64,000 bases of DNA, from contig CP033784.1 of assembly GCA_003955985.1 (NCBI GenBank), forward strand, positions 682,001-746,000. The letters are read 5' to 3'. Shown in pieces: positions 9,223-17,748 of this stretch (positions are counted from its first letter, which is position 1; the number at the start of each line of letters is the position of its first letter). The notes under the pieces were generated by a model. It was not told the origin of the DNA. It saw only the letters and a program-made list of their open reading frames with translations, and ran no database searches. Made by a program: the position numbers and the translations under genes. This DNA is from Corynebacterium jeikeium (GTDB lineage Bacteria > Actinomycetota > Actinomycetes > Mycobacteriales > Mycobacteriaceae).

Positions 9223-10878
9223 ATGGCTCATGAGCGCGCCGGGCAATTGGCCCAGCCATCCGACCTTATCGATGTCGCGGAACTGGTCACTGCCTACTAC
9301 ACAAAGCACCCGGACCCAACTAATCCTGACCAGAAGGTCGTCTTCGGTACTTCCGGTCACCGCGGTTCCTCCCTCGACGGCGCTTTCAACGAAGACCACA
9401 TTCACGCCACCACCCAGGCCATCGTGGATTACCGCAAGGGCCAGGGCATTGAAGGTCCGCTCTACGTCGGCCGCGATACCCACGGCCTGTCCGAGCCGGC
9501 AATGATTTCCGCCCTCGAGGTGCTCACGGCCAACGGCATTACCGTGATGGTTGACGCTCAGGATCGCTACACGCCGACTCCGGCCGTCAGCCACGCGATT
9601 CTGACGTACAACAGCGACGTGGAGGGCGGTCCGACGGGTAATAGCTCCGCGCGTGCCGACGGCATCGTGATTACCCCTTCCCACAATCCGCCACGAGATG
9701 GTGGTTTTAAGTACAACCCGCCGACCGGTGGTCCGGCGGACGCGGATGCGACGGACTGGATTGCAGCTCGTGCCAATGAATACCTGGCTAAGGGCCTGGA
9801 TGGGGTTAAGCGCCAGCTGGTGGATAAGGCAGGAGACCTCGTCGTAAAGCACGACTACCTCAATGCGTACGTGTCGGACCTGCCGAATGTTGTCAACCTC
9901 GACGCCATCCGTGATGCCGGCGTGCGTATCGGTGCTGACCCGATGGGCGGTGCGTCGGTGGATTACTGGGGCGCAATTGGCGATGCGCATAACCTAAACC
10001 TGACTGTGGTCAATCCGCTGGTCGATGCGACCTGGCGTTTTATGACGCTGGATACCGACGGCAAGATTCGTATGGACTGCTCCTCGCCGAATGCGATGGC
10101 GTCCCTGATTGGTAACCGCGATAAGTTCGACATCTCCACAGGTAATGACGCGGACTCGGATCGCCACGGAATTGTTACCCCGGACGCGGGTCTGATGAAC
10201 CCGAACCACTACCTGGCCGTTGCCATTGACTACCTCTTCGCGCACCGTCCGGGCTGGTCGCAGGAGACCGCGGTCGGTAAGACGCTGGTGTCTTCGTCGA
10301 TGATTGACCGCGTCGTTGCCAATTTGGGTCGCCAGCTCGTGGAAGTGCCGGTCGGTTTCAAGTGGTTCGTCCCTGGTCTGCTCGGTGGCACCATCGGTTT
10401 CGGTGGCGAGGAATCCGCTGGTGCATCGTTCCTGCGTCACGACGGCACTGTGTGGTCCACCGATAAAGACGGCATCATCCTGGACCTCCTGGCCAGCGAG
10501 ATTAGGGCTGTGACCGAGAAGACTCCATCGCAGCTCTACGCAGAGCTCGCCGATAAGTACGGTGCCCCGGCTTACGCCCGTACCGATGCCGACGCAACCC
10601 GTGAGCAGAAGGCAATCCTGAAGAAGCTCTCGCCAGAGCAGGTCAAGGCCGACACCCTGGCTGGGGAGACCATCACAGCCAAACTGACCGAAGCACCGGG
10701 TAACGGCGCTGCGATTGGTGGCCTCAAGGTGGTTACGGAAAACGCATGGTTCGCGGCACGTCCGTCGGGTACTGAAGATAAGTACAAGATCTACGCGGAG
10801 TCCTTCAAGGGCGCGGACCACCTGGCCCAGGTTCAGGCTGAGGCACAGGACGTGGTCTCCGCGGTTCTGAACGGGTAA
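9223..10878 (+). CDS. pgm: phosphoglucomutase (alpha-D-glucose phosphate-specific)
   Basis: A 551-residue enzyme interconverting glucose 1-phosphate and glucose 6-phosphate, supplying precursors for glycogen, trehalose and cell-wall sugars. The active-site serine loop is visible as [21 protein letters not shown], the metal-binding loop as [11 protein letters not shown], the sugar-binding loop as [10 protein letters not shown], and the phosphate-binding loop near the C-terminus as [13 protein letters not shown]. Length and motifs fit bacterial PGM of the Pgm/PgmA type. The ATG is preceded by a strong AGGAGG ribosome-binding site at 9209-9214. Transcription diverges from the crcB genes. Confidence 0.96.
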   Translation: MAHERAGQLAQPSDLIDVAELVTAYYTKHPDPTNPDQKVVFGTSGHRGSSLDGAFNEDHIHATTQAIVDYRKGQGIEGPLYVGRDTHGLSEPAMISALEVLTANGITVMVDAQDRYTPTPAVSHAILTYNSDVEGGPTGNSSARADGIVITPSHNPPRDGGFKYNPPTGGPADADATDWIAARANEYLAKGLDGVKRQLVDKAGDLVVKHDYLNAYVSDLPNVVNLDAIRDAGVRIGADPMGGASVDYWGAIGDAHNLNLTVVNPLVDATWRFMTLDTDGKIRMDCSSPNAMASLIGNRDKFDISTGNDADSDRHGIVTPDAGLMNPNHYLAVAIDYLFAHRPGWSQETAVGKTLVSSSMIDRVVANLGRQLVEVPVGFKWFVPGLLGGTIGFGGEESAGASFLRHDGTVWSTDKDGIILDLLASEIRAVTEKTPSQLYAELADKYGAPAYARTDADATREQKAILKKLSPEQVKADTLAGETITAKLTEAPGNGAAIGGLKVVTENAWFAARPSGTEDKYKIYAESFKGADHLAQVQAEAQDVVSAVLNG

Positions 10879-10891
10879 TTGATAGCCGTTG

Positions 10892-10913
10892 GGCTAGCTG
10901 TAAACAGTTAGCC
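10892..10913 (+). terminator. hairpin after pgm
   Basis: A 10-bp stem (GGCTAGCTGT / ACAGTTAGCC, one G·U pair) with a two-base loop lies in the 54-base gap between pgm and the MauE-like gene. There is no clear U-run, so it may be a weak terminator or an RNA-processing/attenuating hairpin. Confidence 0.35.
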
Positions 10914-10932
10914 TGTACTAACATTTCTGTGC

Positions 10933-11373
10933 ATGAAGAATTTCGTAGGCGTGGTGGCACGATTCGGCCTGGCTGCAGTTTGGTTGTACTCGGGTCTTAT
11001 CAAACTGCTGAACCCGCTGGAATCGCGTCAGGCAGTGCAAGCTTATGAGCTGTTGCCGAGCGATTTGGTGCCGATGGTAGCGGTTGCGCTGCCCGCCTTC
11101 GAAGTCATCCTCGGACTCTTACTGGTATTGGGGCTTTTCCTGCGTCCGGTAGCAGTGCTGTCGGGGTTGCTCTTACTGGCGTTCATCGGCGGCATTATCT
11201 CGGCGTGGGCGCGCGGCCTGCAGATTGACTGCGGTTGCTTTGGTGGCGGTGGCTACGATGAGAACGCTGGCCCCGCTACGTATCTGACGGAAATCGCCCG
11301 AGATATAGGTTTTCTGGCCTTGGCTGCATTTGTGTACGTGTGGCCGTGGAAGAAGTTTGCCATTTACGCCTAG
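10933..11373 (+). CDS. MauE/DoxX-family membrane protein, thiol-redox associated
   Basis: A 146-residue protein with four hydrophobic segments, of the DoxX/MauE family. It has the N-terminal motif FGLAAVWLYSGLIKLLNP and the conserved QIDCGCFGGGG stretch (a CxC pair) typical of MauE-like proteins. Such proteins are thought to carry reducing or oxidising equivalents across the membrane for extracytoplasmic disulfide chemistry. It lies directly upstream of a membrane-anchored DsbA-like gene, which supports that role. The pair recurs in actinobacteria. The ATG at 10933 is the first good start after the hairpin. Confidence 0.8.
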   Translation: MKNFVGVVARFGLAAVWLYSGLIKLLNPLESRQAVQAYELLPSDLVPMVAVALPAFEVILGLLLVLGLFLRPVAVLSGLLLLAFIGGIISAWARGLQIDCGCFGGGGYDENAGPATYLTEIARDIGFLALAAFVYVWPWKKFAIYA

Positions 11374-11517
11374 CCCGCGCGCTAGAGGTTGAAGTCTGAG
11401 GGAAGGGACAAGGGGCTGGGGTCAAGGCGGTGGGTCTAGTGATAGGCCTAGTAACCATTTCCGTTTTCTCAGGCGCAATTGTGTCATTGGCAAGAAAACA
11501 CCGCTATCGTAAGCGGT

Positions 11518-12249
11518 GTGAGTCAGAAGATTAAGAACCCAAATGAAAAGGGCAGTGGCTTCGTCGTCGGCCTGATTGCTCTTCTTGCTGTCGTTGCAGT
11601 TGTTATTGGTGGCGTTATCTACATCGGCCGGTCGCAGCCGATTGAGGGGCTGCCAGATGAGGACGTCGACTTCTCCGTCGCACTCGACGGCGATGTCATC
11701 CGACTGAGCAAGGACGGCGCCGAAGGGGCTAAAACAGCCACGATTTTTGAGGACTTCTCGTGCCACTACTGTGCTCAAATGAGCGAAGAGGGCCACGATG
11801 ATGAGCTCAAGGCACTAAACGACGGCAAGCTAGTCGCTGAATACCGCACGCTGAACTTCCTGGATGGTCAGGAGAAGGAGCAGCGTGACGGCCACTCCAC
11901 TCGCGCCTTCGCGATTGCCCGCAAGATTGCTGAGACCGGGGATGCTCGCGCATATTGGAACTTCCACACAATGATGATGGCTGACCAGCAGAACTCCGTC
12001 ACGTGGGACAATGATGAGCTGGCTGACCGTCTGGAGCAGCTCGGTGTTGCTGACAATATTGTCAGCGAAGTCCGCTCCGGCATCGACACCACCGAGGCCA
12101 AGGCAAGTGCAAACGCCAACTTCGATGACCTTGAGAAGCGCTTGGGCAAGGTTTCCTCGCCGCACGTCTTTGTCGATGGTAAGGACATTCTGCAAGACAT
12201 CTCCGAAGACGGTCGCCTGGGAGAGTGGGTCGAGCTGGCTCTGCGCTAG
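11518..12249 (+). CDS. membrane-anchored DsbA-like thiol:disulfide oxidoreductase
   Basis: A protein of 243 residues. The N-terminus is cytoplasmic and basic, followed by one transmembrane anchor (FVVGLIALLAVVAVVIGGVIYIG) and an extracytoplasmic thioredoxin-like domain with inserted helices. The active site is Cys82-His-Tyr-Cys85, and the cis-proline-like region is VSSPHVFVDGKDI near the C-terminus. It probably forms disulfides in exported proteins, working with the MauE-like protein encoded just upstream. GTG at 11518 is chosen; the open frame upstream to 11479 has no ribosome-binding site. Confidence 0.88.
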   Translation: MSQKIKNPNEKGSGFVVGLIALLAVVAVVIGGVIYIGRSQPIEGLPDEDVDFSVALDGDVIRLSKDGAEGAKTATIFEDFSCHYCAQMSEEGHDDELKALNDGKLVAEYRTLNFLDGQEKEQRDGHSTRAFAIARKIAETGDARAYWNFHTMMMADQQNSVTWDNDELADRLEQLGVADNIVSEVRSGIDTTEAKASANANFDDLEKRLGKVSSPHVFVDGKDILQDISEDGRLGEWVELALR

Positions 12250-12414
12250 TTCTCTTGTGGGCTTTGTGAAGTTCAGCTTTAAGTCATGTTGTTGGATGCG
12301 CCAGAAGGATATGTAAAAGCGTGTTCTACATGCGGATTTGGTGATATATGACAGCGCCATGTAGCCTTTGAGGAGTCCACAACGGAGGGTGTAAGCCGCT
12401 TCGGTGTTGATTCT

Positions 12415-12490
12415 GGGGCTATGGCGCAGCTGGTAGCGCACCACACTGGCAGTGTGGGGGTCACGGGTTCGAGTCCCGTTAGCTCCACCA
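12415..12490 (+). tRNA. tRNA-Ala (GGC)
   Basis: A complete cloverleaf. The acceptor stem GGGGCTA/TAGCTCC contains the G3·U70 alanine identity pair. The D arm is GCGCAGCTGGTAGCGC, the anticodon stem CCACA/TGTGG with loop CTGGCAG (anticodon GGC), and the T arm ACGGGTTCGAGTCCCGT. The 3' CCA is encoded. Its 3' end is the attachment site of the integrated element that follows. Confidence 0.97.
12475..12490 (+). repeat. attL core (16 bp, 3' end of tRNA-Ala)
   Basis: CCCGTTAGCTCCACCA, the 3' part of the tRNA gene, recurs exactly at 20426-20441. The integrase gene lies immediately inside. The tRNA is kept intact on the attL side, as is usual for tRNA-targeting tyrosine integrases. Confidence 0.9.
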
Positions 12491-12499
12491 GTATGAAAT

Positions 12500-12526
12500 C
12501 CCTCGGTCGAAATGACCGGGGGTTTT
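12500..12526 (+). terminator. intrinsic terminator after tRNA-Ala, supplied by the element
   Basis: The hairpin CCCTCGGTC / GACCGGGGG (9 bp, one G·U) is followed by TTTTCTTG. It lies inside the element, so integration replaces the native terminator with this one. The stem core resembles the hairpin at 26664-26695. Confidence 0.75.
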
Positions 12527-12600
12527 CTTGTATCTACCCTGGTAGCGACTGGTTTCAGTCTACATGATTAATGTCCTGTTGTGGACTCGGATAGACTGGA

Positions 12601-12646
12601 ATCTGGCACAAATCTGGCATATCTGGCACAAATCTGGCACGCCCGA
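12601..12646 (+). repeat. left arm-type repeats (4 x ATCTGGCAC/T)
   Basis: Four direct copies of ATCTGGCA(C/T) start at 12601, 12612, 12621 and 12632. The last pair is followed by GCCCGA. A 26-bp block (12621-12646) recurs with one mismatch at 20343-20368 near the other end. The position and the pairing between both ends fit integrase arm-binding sites. They lie just upstream of int and could also control its transcription. Confidence 0.7.
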
Positions 12647-12669
12647 CATGACCACCACAGGCGGAAACA

Positions 12670-13923
12670 ATGGCATTCGGCAGTATCCGAAAACTCAAGT
12701 CTGGAAGATTCCAGGCTCGCTACACCTACCGGGGGCAGGAGTGTAAAGCCCCTGACACTTTCAAAACCCGCGGCCTTGCTCAGGGTTGGCTCAATGAAGA
12801 AGAAAAGCTAATCAGTTTCAATGAGTGGACACCACCAGAGCAGCGCGCGGCGGAAGAGCAGCTAGCGCAGCAGCGCCACGCCCTTACCGTGGAAGCATGG
12901 CTAGAGCAGTATCACGACGGCCTTACGGTCCGCGCGTCCACGCTGCAGATCTACCGGCGTACCGTCCGCAACCGCATTACTGACCCGCGGCCGCCTGGTG
13001 ATGTGGACCCGGACATTACCCGGCTTGCTGGTATTCCCCTTGTGGAACTGACTAAAGCCGATGTTTATTCGTGGTGGGACGGTATCACCCGCGTGTATGA
13101 CACCCCGGAAACCAACCACAAGGCCTATGTGCGGCTTAAAGCGGCGTGTGATGAAGCTCAGCGACGTGAGTTGATAGACCGCAGCCCGGTAGAGATTGCG
13201 GCCGCTAAACGGCGTAGAGAGCGGGAATTACCGTATCTGCCCACCACGGAAGAGCTGCATGCCGTGGTGTCTGCAATGAAGCCGTCTTACAAACTGCTAA
13301 CCGTGTTGTGTCTGTTCCACGGCTTGCGTATCGGTGAAGCAATCGCTCTGGAAGTGGACGATGTTATTTGCGATGTGCCGGTGCCGTATGCCCCTCGGTA
13401 CTCGATTCGGGTTAGGCAGAATGCTCAGCGGATTACACCGGACGGCGGTAGCACGTACATGCTGGTGCAAAAGCCTAAGAGCCAGGCGGGTAACAGGGAG
13501 GTCCCCTTTATGCCGTCAATGGTGCCGCTGTTGTGGGAGCACCTGGCTAAGCATGTAGTCCCGGACTCGGTGGCGCTTAATCTGGCTGATGAGCTCGGCG
13601 GCGGCACGCGTCCGGCGCGATTGCTCACCACCACCGGGGCGGGCGAAATTGTTATGGATACGTCTTACCGGTCGGTGTTGGATCGTGCTACTAAGCGGGC
13701 GGGTGTGTCTGAGCGGATTAAACCGCATTCGGGTAGGCGCTGGTTGGTGACTCGGCTTGCGGAAGAGGGTGCGCATGTTAAAGAGATTGGCCGCATTCTC
13801 GGTGATGATGATTTGAGTGTGATTATGGGCATTTATATGCAGGTTCGGGCTGAGCGGACAACGGAGCTTATGGACGTGGTGGACGTGTCGGTTACGGCGG
13901 CGCGTCGGGCAGGGCAGGAGTAG
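12670..13923 (+). CDS. int: tyrosine recombinase / integrase
   Basis: A 417-residue phage-type tyrosine integrase. The N-terminal AP2-like arm-binding domain (SIRKLKSGRFQARYTYRG, about 4-50) is followed by a SAM-like core-binding domain (about 70-175) and a catalytic domain. Catalytic residues visible are Arg220 in GLRIGEA, His353 and Arg356 in HSGRR, and nucleophile Tyr389 in IMGIYMQV. It catalyses integration at tRNA-Ala between the attachment cores at each end. The ATG lies 24 bases after the arm-type repeats. Transcription runs away from the tRNA into the element's other genes. The family and the role are clear; the partner excisionase is proposed to be the gene at 14571. Confidence 0.95.
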   Translation: MAFGSIRKLKSGRFQARYTYRGQECKAPDTFKTRGLAQGWLNEEEKLISFNEWTPPEQRAAEEQLAQQRHALTVEAWLEQYHDGLTVRASTLQIYRRTVRNRITDPRPPGDVDPDITRLAGIPLVELTKADVYSWWDGITRVYDTPETNHKAYVRLKAACDEAQRRELIDRSPVEIAAAKRRRERELPYLPTTEELHAVVSAMKPSYKLLTVLCLFHGLRIGEAIALEVDDVICDVPVPYAPRYSIRVRQNAQRITPDGGSTYMLVQKPKSQAGNREVPFMPSMVPLLWEHLAKHVVPDSVALNLADELGGGTRPARLLTTTGAGEIVMDTSYRSVLDRATKRAGVSERIKPHSGRRWLVTRLAEEGAHVKEIGRILGDDDLSVIMGIYMQVRAERTTELMDVVDVSVTAARRAGQE

Positions 13924-13927
13924 AGAT

Positions 13928-14305
13928 ATGGCTGAAAAGAAAAGTGAGCGGCACCGGCTTGACGGTTTGACTATTCGCGTACTTGATGGGCGGTACATCA
14001 TGGGAGACCTAATATGTGGGCTTCGACTCATTGGAGGGCGCGTGTCGTGGAGAATCTCAGTTGTGAACCGTTGGGGGGATGATTTCATCCCAGATTGGGT
14101 GGTGGGCCCCCGTCAACGGACTTCACAGCTCTGGAGGGACTACCATATTGACCGGGGTTCTGGGAGGCCTAAGAAGTCCTGGTATGTGGTGTTCCCTGAC
14201 TTCCGCATTCGTGAGGAAAAGCTGGCGCCGATACTAGACGCGCTAATACGCGAGGACATTTATGAGGTTCAGTATTCGGCTCTAAGGCGTGCGCTCGGAA
14301 TGTAG
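13928..14305 (+). CDS. hypothetical protein of the integrated element
   Basis: A 125-residue basic protein starting four bases after the int stop, with AGGAG ten bases upstream of the ATG, so it is very likely co-transcribed with int. The sequence (LDGLTIRVLDGRYIMGD … KKSWYVVFPDFRIREEK … ALRRALGM) looks like a compact beta-rich fold with a helical tail. I do not recognise a family. It may be an accessory factor of the integration module, but this rests on position only. Confidence 0.65.
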   Translation: MAEKKSERHRLDGLTIRVLDGRYIMGDLICGLRLIGGRVSWRISVVNRWGDDFIPDWVVGPRQRTSQLWRDYHIDRGSGRPKKSWYVVFPDFRIREEKLAPILDALIREDIYEVQYSALRRALGM

Positions 14306-14348
14306 CGGCCAGTGCAGTCCTGACGCGAGCATGTGAGGCCATGATAAG

Positions 14349-14366
14349 GTGAAAGAAGTTCTTCAC
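14349..14366. promoter_or_regulatory. palindrome upstream of the excisionase-like gene
   Basis: GTGAAAGAAGTTCTTCAC is an imperfect dyad (GTGAA/TTCAC arms with GAA..TTC inside). It sits in the 265-base gap between the int operon and the xis-like gene. It is a candidate operator for switching the replication/excision genes. The rest of the gap shows no gene. Confidence 0.3.
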
Positions 14367-14570
14367 ATTTGGTTTGAGCCGTATCACTGTAGTGAAGCCA
14401 GTCCACTCCGATTCCGGAGTGCAGGGCCGTTAAGAACGGGACTAAGACGGTGGATGGCAGAGTTTCTACTGTCCCTAGCGCCTAAATGCGGCGCTTTGTA
14501 GTAAAGCCCCGATTCGTTGGGGATTACTACTCGTACCCAAAATAGGTACGTGGGAAAGAGTGTAGAACTC

Positions 14571-14825
14571 ATGTCTAATGTGTCTCGCACCACAGCGAAC
14601 ACCGCCACATCCAACGCGCGCCTGGCGCGTAATTTGAAGCCCCGGCTTATGGGTAGCGTAAAAGACGCTGCAGGCCGCTGGGCAATCAGCGAAAAGACTA
14701 TCCGGCGCATGATCAACGCCGGGGAGCTCGTCGGCTACTATCCGACGCCCCGCACCCTGCGTGTGGACATGCTCGAGCTCGATGCCCTCATGGAGTCCCG
14801 CGCCACCCGCAAGGTGGTGGCGTAA
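14571..14825 (+). CDS. excisionase-like / MerR-type helix-turn-helix DNA-binding protein
   Basis: An 84-residue protein. The region LMGSVKDAAGRWAISEKTIR followed by RMINAGELVGYYPTP is the helix-turn-helix plus wing of the excisionase/MerR-like family (AlpA or Xis-like), in which the first helix begins with 'KDAA…WAIS..TIRR'. An N-terminal basic, Ser/Thr-rich tail precedes it. It probably directs excision with the integrase and/or activates the replication genes that follow. The ATG at 14571 is preferred over an upstream TTG (14517). The next gene starts three bases after its stop, indicating an operon through 17166. Confidence 0.75.
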   Translation: MSNVSRTTANTATSNARLARNLKPRLMGSVKDAAGRWAISEKTIRRMINAGELVGYYPTPRTLRVDMLELDALMESRATRKVVA

Positions 14826-14827
14826 CA

Positions 14828-15193
14828 ATGACTACCAACTACGCCCCAGCCGATTCGCTGGCCTACATCAATGAAAATGGTCTAATCGACGCGGCCATAG
14901 AAGCGCTGTACACACTCTCAGACGATATGAGCGCGCCCGAACAGGCAGACCTTGCGGTAACTGTTCTGGAGACCCTGAAGAAGATCCTTGCGTATGAAGT
15001 CCGGGTACACCGGCTTGATACAGCCACGCACTACAGCAATGACATCCCCCTGCGTGTTACCGGGCTAGAGCCGTATGAAGAAGTCGATACCGACGGCGTG
15101 CGGCATACGGGAGTACGTCCGTTCACCACCTGTATGCACCCCAGTGGTGCGGTAACCCACCCGGCTATCGACAACGGCGGGGAGGTGGCGTAA
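14828..15193 (+). CDS. hypothetical acidic protein of the replication operon
   Basis: A 121-residue acidic protein. Its N-terminal half is helical (NENGLIDAAIEALYTLSDDM, then EQADLAVTVLETLKKIL), followed by a less ordered, His-containing tail. No family is recognised. It lies two bases after the excisionase-like gene and three before the DnaB-N-like gene, so it is almost certainly part of the same transcript. A role in replication or its control is suggested only by this position. Confidence 0.65.
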   Translation: MTTNYAPADSLAYINENGLIDAAIEALYTLSDDMSAPEQADLAVTVLETLKKILAYEVRVHRLDTATHYSNDIPLRVTGLEPYEEVDTDGVRHTGVRPFTTCMHPSGAVTHPAIDNGGEVA

Positions 15194-15196
15194 CCC

Positions 15197-15823
15197 ATGG
15201 CTGAAAAGAATATCCCCGCGCCGGGCCAGCACGGGGACAATCAAGCAAGTTTCTACCGCCATACTAACCCAGTAGGGCAGGGAACACCTAGCGTGTGGGA
15301 GTCCTTTGCGGTACAAACACTTGCCTATCTTGTCTCCAGTACGGCGGAAACCGCGCAGTTCGCTATCGCCCGGCGCGGCTTAACCGTGCAGGCGTTCCCT
15401 AGGTTGTATCAACCGGCGTTTGAGGTGCTGCTAGGTGGTGTCCTGGAGCTGCTGGAGACGGGCCGGGGCCAGGAGGCTATCAACATTGTGCAGTTCGGCC
15501 AGCGGCTGCATGAGCGGCAAGGCCCGGTGAGCGTCCGGGTAATGCAGCGGATTACCGGAAGTGGCTGCTACCGCGCCGATAAAGCACTGTGTTTCGCTGA
15601 GCTTGGGCTGATTAATGTTGCGGCCTGCCTGCTGGTTGAACAGTCTGGTTTTGCGTCCCTGGTGCAAGCCCAGGCGGGTATCCAACGCTGCTTAGACGAA
15701 GCAACTTTGGTCGGCACTGGTGAAGTGGTGGACCGCGTTCTGTATGCGCAGGCAGCAGGGCAACGCGCGCTGATCAACGGGCAGCAGGTCCGGGCTTACT
15801 CTCCAGCTCAGGGGGTGGCCTAA
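15197..15823 (+). CDS. DnaB N-terminal-domain-like protein
   Basis: A 208-residue protein. Its centre (LYQPAFEVLLGGVLELLETG, then QEAINIVQFGQRLHERQGP) follows the pattern of the DnaB-helicase N-terminal domain ('H..IY.A…L…G…D...V…L...G'), and a second helical half is rich in Ala/Leu/Gln. No Walker motif is present, so it is not itself the helicase. Its TAA/ATG junction overlaps the next gene, a DUF3987-like ATPase. It could be a separate loader or primase-interacting half of a split replicative helicase. The assignment is by pattern only. Confidence 0.5.
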   Translation: MAEKNIPAPGQHGDNQASFYRHTNPVGQGTPSVWESFAVQTLAYLVSSTAETAQFAIARRGLTVQAFPRLYQPAFEVLLGGVLELLETGRGQEAINIVQFGQRLHERQGPVSVRVMQRITGSGCYRADKALCFAELGLINVAACLLVEQSGFASLVQAQAGIQRCLDEATLVGTGEVVDRVLYAQAAGQRALINGQQVRAYSPAQGVA

Positions 15824-17166
15824 TGCCTAAGATGACTGCAAGCGACGTGAAGCAGACAATGCAGCGCGCGGAAGCAACCGCGGCTAGGGTCGGCGCGGAT
15901 ATTCCGCTGGACTCGGTACTAACCGCACAAGAGTGGACGCAGCTACATAGGGACGTATTCGACGGCTCAGACGCGCTCGAGCACCTACAGGATTACGCCC
16001 GCGCTCACTACGTGCCACCGATCGCATTCCTACTTGTGACGCTGACCAGGATTGCGGCGGCAAGCCACCCTATTACCGTTAACGCTGGGCTGGGCCCCAC
16101 ACCACTGAACGCCTATCTTGTGCTGGTTGGTGATTCCGGTATGGGCAAGGACACGGTAATCAATCGGTCTACTAAGGCCTACCCACTGGTCCGCACCAGT
16201 TTCCCCGCGGGGCTGGAAGAGCGGCCGCTAGGCTCGGGTGAATCACTGGTATCCGCGTTTATGCCACCCGCGCCGGACAAAGATGACCCGGCCCCTAAAC
16301 CTAACCCCCGGGTGCTGTTCACGGAGACGGAAATCAGCAACGCCGAAACATTGATGAAGCGCGACGGTGCCACGCTTAGGCAAAACCTGCTGAAGCTCTA
16401 CAGCGGCAGCACGGTCGGCAATGCGACGAAAAACAGTGTGGACACCATAGCCGGGGGCACGTATTCCACCGGGCTGATTATCGGAGCCCAACGGGGCAGG
16501 GTAGGGGCGCTGCTGGATAACCCCGATGATGGATTGCCCCACCGGTTCATGTGGACGGAGCTGCTAGATCCGAACGTGCCTAGCCAGTTGCCTAAGGTTG
16601 GGCCAGAGTTGGACGCGGTGCAATTCCCTAAGGCGGGGACGGTAATCCGCGCGTGCGATAAGGCCAGTAGGCAGGTGAAGCAGCGCAGCAGGTTGCGGCT
16701 CACTAAAGGCTATACAGGCGGGCTTGACTCGCACCTATTGTTAACTCGGGTGCGTATCGCTGCACTGCTGGCCGTGTTTAGAGGGCATGCGGAAGAGCGC
16801 GGCTTTACCGATGATGATTGGCGGCGTGCGGGCGCGCTCATAGCGTACTCAAAGAAAGTACGTGAGTCCTGTAACGAACGCCTGCAGGCCTCAGCCGTGG
16901 TCAAGCAGATGACACGTGAAGAAGCAGAGTATGCAGCACGTAGGAAGCGCATTCACCAATTGGTCTACGAGGCGTTAAAGGGTAGTGAGCAGGTGCGTGT
17001 AAGTGAGATTACTAATCCTCAGCGCAGGTGGCGTAAAGACGCGGAAGACATGCTAGCGGAACTGGTACACGCTAAAGCTATTCGCTACGTCGATAAGCAG
17101 TGTTGGATTATCGGCAAGGGCGAAACATGGCAGGACTTTGTGAGTTCACTTAACACCCCGTCCTAA
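15823..17166 (+). CDS. DUF3987-like replication ATPase/helicase
   Basis: A 447-residue P-loop protein. Walker A is GDSGMGKD (103-110) after a hydrophobic strand (AYLVLV), and a Walker-B-like acidic strand VLFTETEIS follows at about 165-173. Motifs PPIAFLLVTLTRIAAASHPI before the loop and LIIGAQRG after it match the DUF3987/RepA-like helicases common on phage satellites and integrative plasmids. The C-terminus is winged-helix-like (VRVSEITNPQRRWRKDAEDMLAELV). It is translationally coupled to the upstream gene and is the last gene before the iteron region, so it is the likely replication initiator/helicase of the element. Confidence 0.75.
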   Translation: MPKMTASDVKQTMQRAEATAARVGADIPLDSVLTAQEWTQLHRDVFDGSDALEHLQDYARAHYVPPIAFLLVTLTRIAAASHPITVNAGLGPTPLNAYLVLVGDSGMGKDTVINRSTKAYPLVRTSFPAGLEERPLGSGESLVSAFMPPAPDKDDPAPKPNPRVLFTETEISNAETLMKRDGATLRQNLLKLYSGSTVGNATKNSVDTIAGGTYSTGLIIGAQRGRVGALLDNPDDGLPHRFMWTELLDPNVPSQLPKVGPELDAVQFPKAGTVIRACDKASRQVKQRSRLRLTKGYTGGLDSHLLLTRVRIAALLAVFRGHAEERGFTDDDWRRAGALIAYSKKVRESCNERLQASAVVKQMTREEAEYAARRKRIHQLVYEALKGSEQVRVSEITNPQRRWRKDAEDMLAELVHAKAIRYVDKQCWIIGKGETWQDFVSSLNTPS

Positions 17167-17365
17167 GTGACCTAACCGACCTAACCCCAGGTAGGCGGTG
17201 GTTTCCAGCGTCCTAACCACCGTCCTAACCCGTCCTAACCTAGGACACGAAGATAGGACACCATAGGACACCACATAGGACACCAAAAAACGCCCTGACC
17301 AGCACATAGGACACTTAGGACACTTAGGACAGGGGGTAAGAAAAAAGGACGTCCTAGCCTAAAGG
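17161..17365 (+). repeat. iteron-rich region, candidate replication origin
   Basis: Seven direct copies of TAGGACA(C/G) start at 17241, 17254, 17264, 17276, 17307, 17316 and 17325. Three inverted copies (GTCCTAA) start at 17210, 17222 and 17232. The palindrome AGGACGTCCT is at 17346-17355. An A-tract (17341-17346) adds a melting-prone segment. The block directly follows the DUF3987-like gene. Such clustered short repeats next to an initiator gene are typical of iteron origins. Confidence 0.65.
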
Positions 17366-17748
17366 GAGCAGCCCGGCGCGCCGGGCGGTCCTGTGGTGAA
17401 AGACCCCTGGGGGCTATCCCCTCCGTGAAGCTGGTCCCGGCCCCCGGTGGCGTAGGTGTGAGGGGCGGTTACAGGTCTGGAGTTTTATACCCCAGGGGGC
17501 AACCCCCTCCCCCGGGGCGCATGGCCCCCGGTTGGCAATGGCGCTAGGGCTGCGCCTGGCCGTGGGATTCCAGGCCCAGGGGGTGCCCCCCCCCTCCCCA
17601 GTCTGCCTTGTCGGCCGGAGGGCGTTGCTGCGCTGTTCGTGTACGGGTTTGACCGTTTTCGCATTTTTCCGGTGAGTGGCATCAGGTGGCAGTGTGGGGC
17701 GGCTCAACATCACACGAAAACGTTTGTGAAGTGAACTAGTATGAAAAC
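17366..17748. other. GC-rich intergenic region with a perfect 16-bp palindrome
   Basis: The palindrome GCCCGGCGCGCCGGGC is at 17371-17386. Strings of C and G runs follow (17450-17610), including an eight-base C-run near 17590. The sequence then becomes AT-richer just before the HTH gene at 17749, where its promoter should lie. The opposite-strand open frames here look like products of the C/G-rich composition and are not called as genes. Confidence 0.4.

Noticed and set aside
9070..10821. Two long reverse-strand open frames across pgm.
   Set aside because: They are antisense to pgm and have no family pattern.
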